Shown here piece by piece: positions 11,270 through 22,044 of a DNA stretch of 64,000 nucleotides. The first letter of the stretch is position 1, and every line of letters starts with the position of its first letter. The stretch covers positions 33,403,522-33,467,521 of the forward strand of contig JAHLJT010000631.1 in NCBI GenBank assembly GCA_031308135.1, read 5' to 3'. The DNA is from Acheta domesticus (Eukaryota; Arthropoda; Insecta; Orthoptera; Gryllidae). The notes under the pieces are model-generated. The model saw only the letters and a list, made by a program, of their open reading frames with translations, did no database searches and was not told the origin of the DNA. Position numbers and translations under genes: made by a program.

Positions 11270-13265
11270 TCACAAGCGTGTGACCAACCACCCTGAACCA
11301 TTGCAGAAATTAATAGGATCGTGGGGTGCGAAAGTCGCCCCTACGGGATACGGTGCTTATCTAGATTGAAGGATATTGCTACGTGACAATGAAACACAAG
11401 ATGTTAATTTTAAAAGTCAGTAATATGGTGTATGAATTTATTTATATTCTATTTCCTTCGAATTTCTCCTTTGTTGACAAACTTTCTCAGTTACGTGTTC
11501 GATGAAATATTTATAACACGTACAAATCAAAAACAAAGCACTTAAAACAACAACAACAAAAATATTTCTCACACGCACTTAACATTTCAAAATCCATTCA
11601 CTCTGCGCGGATTTACTCTTTAGCATAGGCATTTATAATTATTTTTACTTTAATTCTCATTTCAATACATTTCCAGTTCTTAAATACAAATAATAAACAG
11701 AACTTGGCCTTGATATAAATTCCGTGCTGCCAGTCAATCGAAAGTAATAGTACATTATGAAACGATGATGTAATGATGTGTATTAATACCCATTACATCG
11801 AGTTTCATACGGTACTTTTTTCTACGACTTATGGTAACGTTAATAAGTTAAACTTCTCCACTGAATCGTTTCGTGGCAGTCGACATGCAAGATTCAGCCA
11901 AGGCCACCTAGCGATCACCTCACTACCCTACAACCGCAGGTGGCTGTGTTTTACCAGAGCGCCGGCGAGTGACTACAAAAGTTGCGGCAATAATATTCCG
12001 ATGTCCTTATTTTCGCATTTTCTCTCATTTCTGGAAACGTTAGCACCATCAGAAAGAACCACCATTCACTAAATATTTTAAACTAAATAATTGGCCGGTT
12101 TTTAAGGACAACCACACAGCAGCAGCAAATAACGCAAAATGACTTGCGTTCAGATCTTAACCTCACTGAAAGTTCTCTTCAATAACTACCACTGCGCTAG
12201 TCAAATAAGATCAAAGTGAAATTACGATCCAATTTATTTTTAATAATATTTCACGTAAAAATTATTACTAATAAAATAAATTAAAACTGAGAAGCTTAAT
12301 ATAATATTAAATGCAATTTTAATATACACACTCGAACGAAACATTTACTGCAAGGATTCTCACTGATTAATGAAGTGACAATACTTGGTTTGTAAGCGTC
12401 TCTGTGACTGGTCAAGAACCTGTATCATAATGAAAACTGTATCGAAATGACCATCATTATGCAACTGGTTGCAGCCATCCAAAGACAGCGTTATACAGTG
12501 GGAGTAGAAAAAGAAAATTAACTGACTTTCCTTTGAAGTTCGGCATCGCTGAAAATCTCGTCGCCAATCGTAGCTGCGTTTCTCCCACTCGTTCTGAAGA
12601 TCTGCACTCCATAACTCCAATTAAAACTACAGTTCAGCATACTCTTTCAAATGTTCGAATCCCGACGCACACATTACGGACCGAAACTTCCTGCCGTCTT
12701 GCACTCGAGCATCGATACGTTCTCCACCAAAAACTTATCGTCTGCCCGTCTGATGACCTGTATTCACCACTTTTCAAAACTACACAATGTCTATCCCGTC
12801 TTTTGTCCGAAGCATTATTCCAAGACGAAATTGCGTTTTTAATCCTGTTTACTTATTTATTCACGTCCGGCTCTTAAAGAAATTATCGACGAAATATTTT
12901 TGAATGTTCCGCTTCTTTGAAGCTTCAAAAACTGTCTCCAGTTAATTATTTTTCGAGATTTGCCTTTTTACTAGCACGGTTCGTATCGTTCATTTGTCTA
13001 TTGATCTTCATATGATTGAAATTCTCTAAATTCGTGCTATTCTACCATGTAATTCTCATTCGCACATCACATGAAATAACCTATTTATTTGTTTACATTC
13101 GCTGGCTCGGACGTCGCGAAATTATGCGATATTCGTGTAATAACACATTCAGTTCCTACGCCACTGCGCCGTCTCTTGTCACTACGACAATGCTATGATT
13201 TCCATTTATGGAAATTATATTTACAAATGCAGTTTTTTTTAATAAGTCACATGGTGAACGATCAC
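11270..13265. repeat. Family C non-coding repeat, copy 1 (interrupted)
   Basis: Collinear with 35070-36347 in a series of blocks: TAGGATCGTGGG near 11320; AACTTTCTCAG near 11480; a CA-rich/AAC-rich stretch at 11520-11570; TTCACTCTGCGCG near 11600; a CGCTCC/CTGCACTCC region near 12560-12620; CCGGCTCT near 12868; GGCTGGCTCGGAC near 13100; CCATTTATGGAAATTAT near 13201. Small ORFs within are not conserved between the copies. The class of element is unknown. Confidence 0.6.
11752..12512. mobile_element. ~760-bp insertion inside family C copy 1 (class unknown)
   Basis: The blocks flanking this interval are adjacent in copy 2 (about 35525-35560), so the interval is extra sequence here. The ends are approximate and I could not define terminal repeats. 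It contains a 99-codon open frame at 11773-12072 with no recognisable domain, and short tandem CA/GCA stretches near 12115. Confidence 0.4.
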
Positions 13266-13418
13266 ATATAAAACACAAAAATGTATTTTTTATCTATTTC
13301 ATTACTCTTTCGATTAGTTAACTAAACATGTTTATTAATTCCATGAAAATTTGTTAATTACTACTATGTTTATTGCATGCGTGCAATTAAAATTCCACAA
13401 CTACCAATCAGAACTTAC

Positions 13419-14510
13419 AACTAGTGGTGCTAAAACAGCACATACTTTCTCGTGTTATTGAAAAAAGCTACGTATATTGAAGTATTGTATATTTAACGCT
13501 ACTCACACCTCAGCTATTACTTGGAAACGTCCAATTGAAACAAAGCGCGTATAATGCATATCTCCATTCATTTCGAAAGTCAGGAGTAGCATCCACCTCC
13601 TACTTTGACAATTAAAACAAACAGGAATACAGTTGACTGATTCAGAATACGCATCAAATTATATATAATTATACATCGTTGACAAAACTATGTGCATACG
13701 CCTGTCGAATAATATTAATTCTTTGCAAAAACTCTTATTTCCATCTGTATTCAGATTTCAACCGGTACCGGTACCGGATTACCGGCTAGTCATAGTACGT
13801 CATACAGAGTTCATGTTTATGCGGCATATTCAAGCGCATATATTCCAGGTTCATGCGTGGAAGTGGGTCGAAGAGAGACATTTTACTTGCTTAATATCTT
13901 TTATTGTTTATTTAATGTTTGATTTTATAATACGCGTTTTGTTCTACAGTGTAAAATAAAGATTTCTAGATTTTGTTTAATAAAAGCTAAATACATTTCT
14001 GTTTAACGCATATTCTGAGTTTTAAGCGCGTGTATAAGGTATTTTAAGTGCATATATTGGCAATTTTTAGTGCATGGTTGCATGCACAATTTTAACTTTT
14101 TGGTGCATGAAATTCCGGGGATACTCATTACAAAGGGTAGAGCATTTAGTGCGAAAACTAAATATTTTCAAGCAAATATCAACACAAATTTGACAATTAT
14201 AACTCCTTTTCATAGAGCTAAATTATGTCACAACTTGACACGTAATTCATAAAATTGACACACTCCTATAACACGCGGTGTAGCCGGAATTTCTGTTTGT
14301 AAGTCCTTGATTCCGGAAAACCAATTGAAAGCAACACGTCCGTCCGTCCGTCCGTCCGTCCGTCCATCTGTTCGTCTGTCCGGTATATGTAAACAACACT
14401 AGCGCTTAAACTATATAAACGATGTTTTCCAATTTGAAGAAACCCCTGTACACCTAAGCTGAGTCAAAGCTCTGAGATTTTGAAAAACATTCATTAATTT
14501 TGGGGTACTG
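13419..14510. repeat. Family A-related, diverged subfamily
   Basis: Starts with AACTAGTGGTGCTAAAACAGC, a variant of the family A 5' end also seen at 31553. The blocks at 14110-14250 match 31650-31800. The part at 14265-14450 matches the family A 3' region in the opposite orientation, with (TCCG)n at about 14338-14364. So this is either a rearranged copy or two abutting copies. Between about 13480 and 14000 I see no other known feature except repeated GGTACC near 13765. Confidence 0.5.
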
Positions 14511-15442
14511 AGTGGGAGGCGTGAGCGAGTGGACTGTTATGAATTTTGCCCCGTCTCACAAACCTGGGATAACTCAGAAGGACCACTTCTCCGATTTAGT
14601 AAAAGGCAACAACGAGGAGAAGGTACCGGAGATGTGATATGTCACCAATGCTTAATTAAACACAACACATAATTAACAAGGAATATATAAATATAAAAAT
14701 TAGTGATTACATAAATTAGTGGAATACAATAGTATGCTATTTGAAAGCATACTTAAATGTTGAGGGCAGTAGATCTGAAGAAAGTACATGAGTCCAATAA
14801 TCTTGCCCAGTGGTGGACGAAGGCTGAATGACGCAGCAAGATGACGTCACACACAAGGAGATGCGGCGGCGGGTCTGTACATGTCACAACATGCAGCGAC
14901 CCACCACAGACAGCGGCCATTAAGAGGCAGCATTCTCAGTACATAGCAAGCGTGCAATAATGATGTGCATTGAATAGCACAACACAGTTAAAACAGCACA
15001 GTACAATAAAACTGGGAGTCACGAGTTGAATGTTGGCGAGCCAAACAGCGTACAACAGTACTGGCGACACATGCGTAACACGGCACGGAGCACAAATGTT
15101 GCACTAACACAGTCAGTGAATGTCATAATATATGAAGTCGTACACAATGTGCAGCTTAGTAACAAAGTTAATTATAAATCATGATGGCCGGCTTGGCCCT
15201 TACGGAGCGCAAGCGTTCTTTGGCAACGGTAAAGTTAGGTGCCATGACGAGCATGAATTCGGCTTATAGAGAAAGCACAAATATAAAGTACACGGAACAC
15301 AGTCGCGTGGTGGTTGCCGGTGATGGCTCAAGTAAAGTTCATTAATATTGCGAACATAAGCGTGGCTTGTAGTTCGACAATGAAAGAAGTAATTGCCATG
15401 ATGGCTTACAGAACGCACGACTGAGCGATGCGGAGTGCACTA
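14511..15442. other. No recognised gene
   Basis: Moderate GC content and no coding domain. A hairpin (AGTATGC...GCATACT) lies near 14731-14752. The stretch may be part of an unidentified element, because composition shifts at about 14535 where a TGTTATG begins, but no matching end was found. Confidence 0.35.
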
Positions 15443-15695
15443 TACTGCGATTTTTCTAGGAAGAGCTCTCAAGATAACTCAAATCCCATCTTCGCGATGG
15501 AATATGTCACGGCATTTCGCGTCTTTTCTCGGTCTTGCCGGTAGAAGTCGCATGATCGCAAGCACTGCATCATACGGTCGCGATCGTGCGAAATCTAGCG
15601 GAACGACTGTGAATGATACGAAATGCCGTGACATATTCCATCGCGAAGATGGGATTTGAGTTATCTTGAGAGCTCTTCCTACAAAAATCGCAGTA
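15443..15695. mobile_element. Foldback MITE, copy 1 (TA target)
   Basis: A 253-bp element with 77-bp terminal inverted repeats that differ at one position (C/G at base 14 of the arm). It starts TACTGCGATTTTT and ends AAAAATCGCAGTA, flanked by TA on both sides. The ~100-bp centre is unique and non-coding. A TA target suggests mobilisation by a Tc1/mariner-type transposase (inference). A second copy lies at 16408-16661. Confidence 0.8.
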
Positions 15696-15698
15696 TAA

Positions 15699-15826
15699 CA
15701 AATCTCGGCACGACTGCACAAAGAGAAATTTTCACCACGACTGCACTGCACGAAATCTTTAGCACGACTGACCTGCACGAGATCTTTTGCACAACTGCAC
15801 TGCACGAGATCTTTAGCGCAATTGAC
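15699..15826. repeat. 27-bp minisatellite
   Basis: About 4.5 units of the type GAGATCTTTAGCACGACTGCACTGCAC with a few changes each. It directly follows the MITE and abuts a GC-rich unassigned stretch. Confidence 0.7.
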
Positions 15827-16161
15827 TAGCGACTGGCGGCGCCAACGCTTGCTGTGACCGTTTGGCGCCGAGTCTGTGCCGTAGCCAATGGGAGGCAGCG
15901 AAACAAATTCGTGGGATTATGTTGCTTAAATTAAGAAAGAAAGGAATTCATAAACAAAGTGTAAATTAGGCATGATTTTAAATTATAGAAATGATTATGA
16001 AATTAGATTATGAAAATAGATTATGAAATTAACAGGAAAGACCTGAGCTGTTATGTTACAAATCAACTGTAACGGCGCATGTTGCCACATGCGGTAGCGG
16101 CTATGTACGGCGAATGCCGGAGGCGGTAATTTTCGTAAGAATTGGCCGCAGACAGCGCTGG
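15827..16161. other. No recognised gene
   Basis: About 335 bp between the minisatellite and the 3' end of the minus-strand LINE. GC-rich at first, then AT-rich. No domain or repeat match was recognised. Confidence 0.35.
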
Positions 16162-16407
16162 GCAACGATGATAGATAGATTTATTTAAACTGCAAATGGG
16201 TATAACCCGGTGGCAGCTAATTACAAAAACATAAAAATACACAGTCATTAAATAATAAATTACATTAAGAGAGAAAATAAAAAGAAAGAAAAAAAAAGAA
16301 AGAGAGAGAAGAAAACAAACAAACAAACAAACTTCTATACTCTAACTCCGCACTGAATGTTTATACAATCCGGATCACACTGCACTTCACTGCACTTCAA
16401 TTCACTA

Positions 16408-16661
16408 TACTGCGATTTTTCTAGGAAGAGCTCTCAAGATAACTCAAATCCCATCTTCACGAAGGAATATGTCCCGGCATTTCGCGTCTTTTCTCGGTCT
16501 TGCCGGTAGAAGTCGCATGATCGCAAGCACTGCTTCATACGGTCGCGATTGTGCGAAGTCTAGCGGAACGACTGTGAATGATACAAAATGCCGTGACATA
16601 TTCCATCGCGAAGATGGGATTTGAGTTATCTTGAGAGCTCTTCATACAAAAAATCGCAGTA
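16408..16661. mobile_element. Foldback MITE, copy 2, inserted in the LINE 3' UTR
   Basis: A 254-bp relative of the element at 15443, flanked by TA at 16406-16407 and 16662-16663. The related LINE copy near 38635-38645 has the uninterrupted sequence with a single TA at the matching place, which is a natural empty site. Arms and centre differ from copy 1 at only a handful of positions. Confidence 0.85.
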
Positions 16662-19075
16662 TAAGACCTGAAAACATTTGCTTCTTCATTTCTCTGCTAT
16701 ACACTGCACGACACCTCACTTCACAATAGAACACTTATGCATCGCTATATAACTCACCATTCTCCCTCATTTACTTAATAACACCCTAAATTAATTTCCT
16801 AAACTGTTGAACACTTTGAGGAAAGGGTTCAAAGGTTTTTGCAGGCAATCTATTCCATTCCGTAATCGTTCGATTTGTAAAAGAAAATTTCCCGACATTC
16901 GTTCTCTGCTGTCTTAAATTTATTTTGTGCCTGTGATCCACTCTACTGATGTATGTAGGAATACATAGCCGCCTATTAATTTCTTTCCAAGCTGGATGAC
17001 CATTATAAGCTTTATACAAGGCGCAGAGTCTTGCTACTGATCACCTGTTTTTGAGTGAATCCCACCCTGCCGTTTTCTTGTCCCTGAAAGTAAATTTAGC
17101 TGCCCTATGCTGAATCCTTTCCAAGTGTTTACACTGCATAATTTTGTGCGGATCCCAACAAATTGTTCCATATTCCATTATCGGACGAACAAGTGATAAA
17201 TAAGCAATTTCCCTCGCGTTTGCGGTACTCTTTTTTAGGATGCGCATTACTAAGTGAAGAGATCTCCAGGCTTTTCCTACAACAAAATCTACGTGTTTTT
17301 TCCAACTTAATTTACTATCGAAATGAATTCCTAGGTACTTGCACGAGGAAACTCTCGGAATAATGTCATTATTTAAACGATAATTTGTTTCACTGTAATT
17401 ACGACCTCTGCCAAAAGTGATGGATTTACTTTTAGAGCTATTTATGGACATTCCATTATTTTCCGCCCAGTAATATAACGCCTCAAGATCACGTTGCAGA
17501 ATTTCTTCATCTCTTTCCGAATTAATACTACGATATATTATGCAATCGTCTGCAAATAGCCGAACATTTGAGGTTAATTGCGCCGGCAGATCATTGACGA
17601 AGGCTAGAAATAGAAGGGGTCCAATGACACTCCCCTGTGGTATTCCTGACGTAACGCTTGCCCCGGAAGATAACTCTTGCCCAATTCGGACTTTCTGTTT
17701 TCTATCTCGCAGAAATTCGCTAATCCACGCCACCACCCTGGGATCTATGCCTGAATTCATTAATTTCTGTACAAGCCGATCGTGTGGAACGACATCAAAC
17801 GCTTTGGCAAAATCTATAACTACTGCGTCTACTCTCCCGCCCGCGTCAATTTCATCCGCTAGATCCTGAAATAGCGTGACTACCTGACTTTCGCATGAGT
17901 AACCACTCCTGAACCCGTGTTGCCCATCGTAGAGCCATTTTTTAATTTCCCATTCTTTCTTAATGTAACTCCCAAATAGATGCTCCATAAGCTTGCAGAC
18001 CACTGACGTAAGACTTACCGGCCTATAATTGCATAATTTGGTTTTGTCACCACTTTTAAAAATTGGTACGACAAAAGCTAATTTCCAATCTTCAGGTACT
18101 TTTGAATTATTCAAAGACACGTGAAAAATTCTAATTAGGTACGGTAATATTGCCTTTCCTCCTAGTTTAATTAAATCCGTAGAAATGTCGTCTGGACCCC
18201 TTGACTTACCATTTTTCATAGACTTTACTTTATTCCATAGAGCGTTTACTTCAATATTAAACTGATTCGCAACCGAAGACACTTGAATAAATGGATGGTC
18301 CGTACTATTTTTGAAAACTGAACTGAAATACTTATTAAATGCATCCGCTTTTGTCCGATTGTCAGTAATTAGCGTGTTTCCATTTTCGCGAATAACTGGG
18401 ATATCCTCTTTATTTCCTTTCCTTCTACGAACATATTTATAAAAACCTGTCCAGTTATTTCCCTTTCCATCTAGGATACTTTTTAAATATGCCTCCTGAG
18501 CAATTTTCTTTTCGCGCTCCAATTCTTTTGAACGATTTCGAAAAATATTCATATGTTCGCTACTGCGTTTTCTGTTCTTAAATGCCTTTCTTGTTATCCT
18601 CTTCATTCTCCTAATTTTTGCACTGTAGTATTCTGGATCCGGATTATTTTTTAGAATTTTGCACGGAACAAACTTTTGCAAAGCTTCGTATATAATATCT
18701 TTGAACACGCCCCATATTTCTTCCATACCTCCGTCTGTTCTTAGAAAGCGGTCATATTGTTCCCTAAGAAAACCTTGAAGCCCGCCTATATTTGCTTTCT
18801 TGTATTGCCGTACTTTCGTTCCTATTGTAATCCCTTTTCTTGAAATATTTCCGTCTAAGTCAAGAAGAACCGCTTTGTGGTCACTAATGCCCTCAACAAC
18901 TTCACAAGATATGAAAAGTTCTTTCGGCCTAATTAGGTAGACATCCAAAATCGCATCCTGTCGCGTCCCGGTCCGAACTACCTGGGTAAAACCGCATTCC
19001 CAAACCAGTTCATTGACGAGAATTTGGACTTTCCCTTCGCTCACGGCCCCCTCCCACTGTGCGCTCGGAAAATTT

Positions 19076-19848
19076 GTTCTTATCTGAAATGCATTCGAGA
19101 CCCGGAAGAACAATGTTCTTATTTGAATCGGGAGGATTAATGATGTTTGTTTTAACATTAGGCCATGAGGACCGATGTTTTGTCTAAATTGTAGTTGTGG
19201 CCATGTGGCCAATGATAAAAATTGACTTAAGGTTGCTGTTTTGCATCTCTGGTAGTTCTGACGAAATGAGGTTTCAGATAAAAACAAAATGATTAGTGAA
19301 GAAATGAGGAAGTGAATGGCGGTAACTGAAATAAGTGATATTTTGCAGTTTAAATTGAATTTACTACATAGAAATTTGAGTGACAAATGAATACATAAAT
19401 ACAAAAAACACTGACCTTCCTTTGATGTATAACATGGTACAATACTTAAAGCTAAAATACAACCGTGCTTCCTGAGTTTAAGGTGAGAAGTTTGCAGTGG
19501 TAGTTCCTTCCATTCTACGACGTAATGAAGTTGATGCACAATGAATTACTTAACGTGTGGTCACAACACAATTCAGGTATAACTTGAACATTTACTGTAG
19601 TTGAAGTAGTTCAATATAACACGTTTTGTATAGACAATGATGAAAAGACAATGTTTTGAATGAATTTGTGAGCGCAAGGGCTCGAGTGCGTGTGCCCACA
19701 GCGGTTGCCAGCCAGACACTGCCTGCGACCAAGAGTAACGTATTTTTGCCGCCCCCGGCCTTCGCTGTTGCCGGAGCGGTGTCTGCTCGGTGAGCGCTGG
19801 ATCGGCGTTGCCGCTTTGTCCGCACAGATTCTCGACGCGATTTGTAAC
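19076..19848. mobile_element. 773-bp insertion in the LINE endonuclease, AAAATTT duplicated
   Basis: The direct repeat AAAATTT occurs at 19069-19075 and 19849-19855. Removing the interval plus one repeat restores the endonuclease reading frame across GGDLNF/AQWEG. The insert is AT-rich in its left two thirds and GC-rich near 19680-19840. Its ends (GTTCTTATC and GTTACAAATCG read inward) share only GTT, so the class is unknown. It has no coding domain. Confidence 0.7.
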
Positions 19849-20289
19849 AAAATTTAAGTCTCCTCCAATAACAATAGGATGGCCATTTTCTTTTCCCGTT
19901 CTCTGAATGATGTCATCTAAAATGTCATATCCGTCGCTTGGAGGCCTATAGCATGCAATAATTTCGAATACAGTTCCTGACATAATAATTTCTATTCCCA
20001 TCATTTCAAACTCTCTACTGACCCATTCTAATCTAATATCTATGTCCTCTTTGACGCAAATAAAGACTCCGCCCCCTCTACTATTTCTATCCCTCCTATG
20101 TATCTTGTAATGGCAATGAAAAATTTCAGAGGACCCGATTTCCTCAGTTAGCCACGACTCAGTCCCTATCACTATGTCGGGATCGCAGGCATCAACTAGG
20201 TTCCAAAACTTTATTTCTTTATTGATTATACTACGACAGTTCACCTGCAACAACCGAAGGAACCCTTTCCTCACCTGAATGCGTTCTCG

Positions 20290-20480
20290 AAGGAGCGCGT
20301 CCCTCGAAGTCGCTGCCGCTGTCGCTGTCGTCGCCTCCGCCGCCGTCTCCGCCGCCGTGTCCGCCGCCGCCGCCGTCGTCTCCTCCGCCGCCGCCGTCGT
20401 CTCCGCCGCCGCCGCCGCCGTCTCCGTCGCCATCGTCATCGTCGTCTCCGCCGCCGCCGTCGTCGTCGTCTCCGGTCTAT
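20290..20480. repeat. GCC/GTC codon-run microsatellite in ORF2
   Basis: Trinucleotide-rich sequence (CCGCCGTC-type) read by ORF2 on the minus strand as an Ala/Thr/Glu-rich spacer of about 60 residues. It precedes the endonuclease. Length is probably unstable between copies. Confidence 0.75.
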
Positions 20481-20684
20481 TATACGAGTTGGATGATACT
20501 TGTACCGTCAAAAGCGGGTTGATGCTTTCCAACTCTGTTCGAGACATTTCTTGAAGTGAACGTCCGATGAACGATGTTACGCCGCCTTCGTCATTTTTTT
20601 TTCCTGTCTTCCGGCTCGTCGCAACAATCTCTTCCGGTCGCTTTGTATCGAGATAGGAATATCTTCTATCGCCGTTTGCTTCGT

Positions 20685-21884
20685 TCAGTTTAACGCATTT
20701 CTGCGTAGCGCCTCGCAACACTGTCGAAAAAGTCTGCCGAGCCTGTGTGCACCTGATCTATTAAGGTGCAAGCCGTCTCTTCCCAGGTCCCTGAAACTCA
20801 GCCACTTGTTTGGGTCTACAAAAGACATTTTTTGCACGCGTGCCACCCACAATAGCCTGTCATTCATTGCGCGAATCTTATTTGACGAGACATCTGCTCT
20901 TGCAATTAGTCCACTGAGTATAAATTGTGATCTCGGGAACTTTTTTACAGTCGTTGCGAGGTCATATACGTCACCCATTTTCATGTCCAGATCGTGCCTA
21001 CCCTTTATGTCGTTAGTACCAACGTGTAGTACAACTACATTGGGCTGTGAGATTTCCATGTTGTCTATGACATTTGACAACTGCCTAGTTCTAATTCCGG
21101 GAAAACACTTCACCGTGAGATTTTCGTTTTTACCGATGTGGCGGACGATAGAGTCCCCCAGAACGAGATATTGTGTATCTGCGGAATTAGCGTCAGTTGT
21201 GACATCCCGCACCGCGGTCACGAGTGGGATGCCCTCCCGTGTAGCAAATCCCGTCGCCGTCTCCTCCCGCGCAGCAGTCTCCGTCGCCGTCGCCTCCCGC
21301 GCCGCAGTCACCGTCGCCGTCGCCTCCCGCGAAGCAGTCTCCGTCGCCGTCACCTCCCGCGCAGCAGTCACCGTCGCCATCTCCTCCCGCGCAGCAGTCG
21401 CAGCCACTGTCTTCTTCCGCGCAGCACTCACTGCTGATTTGGGAGTCTGGGCCGTCCTAGCCCTCGACTCCTTCACGGCACGCGCCAATCGAAGATTTTC
21501 TTCCCTGAGTTCAATGTTCTCAACTTCAAACGCACGAACACATTCAATAAGCACTTTTACATTTTTCCTTACGCACCGGTTACACGACCATTCGTCGCCA
21601 TTAATGTCTACGTCGCGGATGCGCTCGCAAGAGTTATGGTACCACTTTCCACACACACTGCATTCGGCACCGGATTTCAGCGCTCTTCGACACACGAAAC
21701 ATGAAGGACCGGGGTTTAATTCCAGGCCGCCAATTACTAGTAGCACGGAAATTAAAGATAAAACACTCACCGTTGCCGTCAGCCCGAGATATCCGTCGCG
21801 TTTTGCAAAACGTACGCGAAGACATCCCGCCCGGCCAGCCCAGTTACCGATCCTCGCCCGGTACACTTCCAGCGAGCAGCCCAT
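20685..21884 (-). CDS. LINE ORF1: 2A-like motif, PHD finger and SGNH esterase (399 aa, intact)
   Basis: Open from the ATG at 21884. Residues about 33-52 are hydrophobic and lead into LELNPGP (residues 54-60), a 2A-like motif. Immediately after is a PHD-type zinc finger: C62-C65, C75-C78, H83-C86, C101-C104. Residues ~110-140 look coiled-coil and basic. A 10-residue repeat (TAAREETATV type, six units) follows. The SGNH esterase then shows LGDSIVRH, HVGTNDIKG and GLHLNRSGAH, so the catalytic Ser, Asn and Asp/His blocks are present. PHD-plus-esterase ORF1 proteins are known in the CR1 clade. The frame is undamaged although ORF2 is broken. The last 37 nt overlap the ORF2 start, suggesting coupled translation. 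Confidence 0.85.
   Translation of the reverse strand: MGCSLEVYRARIGNWAGRAGCLRVRFAKRDGYLGLTATVSVLSLISVLLVIGGLELNPGPSCFVCRRALKSGAECSVCGKWYHNSCERIRDVDINGDEWSCNRCVRKNVKVLIECVRAFEVENIELREENLRLARAVKESRARTAQTPKSAVSAARKKTVAATAAREEMATVTAAREVTATETASREATATVTAAREATATETAAREETATGFATREGIPLVTAVRDVTTDANSADTQYLVLGDSIVRHIGKNENLTVKCFPGIRTRQLSNVIDNMEISQPNVVVLHVGTNDIKGRHDLDMKMGDVYDLATTVKKFPRSQFILSGLIARADVSSNKIRAMNDRLLWVARVQKMSFVDPNKWLSFRDLGRDGLHLNRSGAHRLGRLFRQCCEALRRNALN
21247..21431. repeat. 30-bp coding minisatellite in ORF1
   Basis: Six in-frame 30-bp units of the type GTCGCCGTCTCCTCCCGCGC plus AGCAGTCTCC. On the minus strand they encode the decapeptide repeat between the coiled coil and the esterase. Because the unit is a multiple of three, gain or loss keeps the frame. 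Confidence 0.85.
21705..21767 (-). other. 2A-like translational recoding motif
   Basis: Residues 40-60 of ORF1 form a hydrophobic stretch followed by IGGLELNPGP. The 2A consensus is D-(V/I)-E-x-N-P-G-P; here E, NPG and P are kept, while the first D is Gly and V/I is Leu. In known 2A peptides the ribosome skips the Gly-Pro bond. Skipping here would release the N-terminal ~59 residues and start the downstream product at the PHD finger. Activity of this variant is unproven. Confidence 0.6.
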
Positions 21885-22044
21885 ACCACCGTCGCCTTAC
21901 TTTCACCGCTAATCCCTGGGAGCTACCTGCTCGCACGTCCGCACGCCACGACGACCGAGGAGCAACTGGAAGTTGTATTAAAGCGAGGTTGCGAAACCAT
22001 GCGATGTGCTCCAGTCTGAAACATAAGAAATAAATATAAGATAA

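Larger units (their letters stand above)
16786..20721 (-). pseudogene. LINE ORF2: endonuclease-reverse transcriptase, split by an insertion
   Basis: The ATG at 20721 overlaps the end of ORF1. After a low-complexity Ala/Thr/Glu stretch come endonuclease blocks: LLQVNCRS, GTESWL, RGGGVF, CYRPP and GGDLNF. Here a 773-bp insert interrupts it, and the domain resumes at AQWEGAVSEG, with ISDHKAV further on. The reverse transcriptase has NYRPVSLTS, GQHGFRSG, DFAKAFDVV, GIPQGSVIGP and an intact LFADD (about 17548-17562). An in-frame TGA at 17041-17043 replaces the CGA present in the sister copy, a typical CpG transition; the frame then continues to 16786. The apparent Met start at 19539 and the first ~155 codons of that open frame come from the insert, not the LINE. 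No RNase H. Confidence 0.85.
16162..21990 (-). mobile_element. CR1-type LINE, copy 1 (near full length)
   Basis: About 5.8 kb on the minus strand: a GC-rich 5' leader (21885-21990), ORF1 (21884-20685), ORF2 (20721-16786, overlapping ORF1 by 37 nt), then a 3' UTR. The 3' terminus ends in an AAATAAATCTATCTATC tail at 16162-16185, like the short microsatellite tails of CR1 elements. Two younger insertions lie inside: a 773-bp element in the endonuclease (19076-19848) and a MITE in the 3' UTR (16408-16661). One nonsense codon (17041-17043) also breaks ORF2. Copies at 36350-38744 and 40993-41070 belong to the same family. Confidence 0.85.

Noticed and set aside
14537..16060. Solo LTR starting TGTTATG
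   Set aside because: No matching CA end with a target duplication could be found.
16075..16100. TAAH-like reading as the protease histidine exon
   Set aside because: The codons do not give TAAHC in any frame and splice borders are absent.
19085..19539. Apparent N-terminus of an 832-codon protein
   Set aside because: These codons come from the 773-bp insertion; the true ORF2 starts at 20721.
20806..21912. Long plus-strand open frame (368 codons)
   Set aside because: It is the antisense shadow of the PHD-esterase ORF1, produced by its GC-rich 30-bp repeats.
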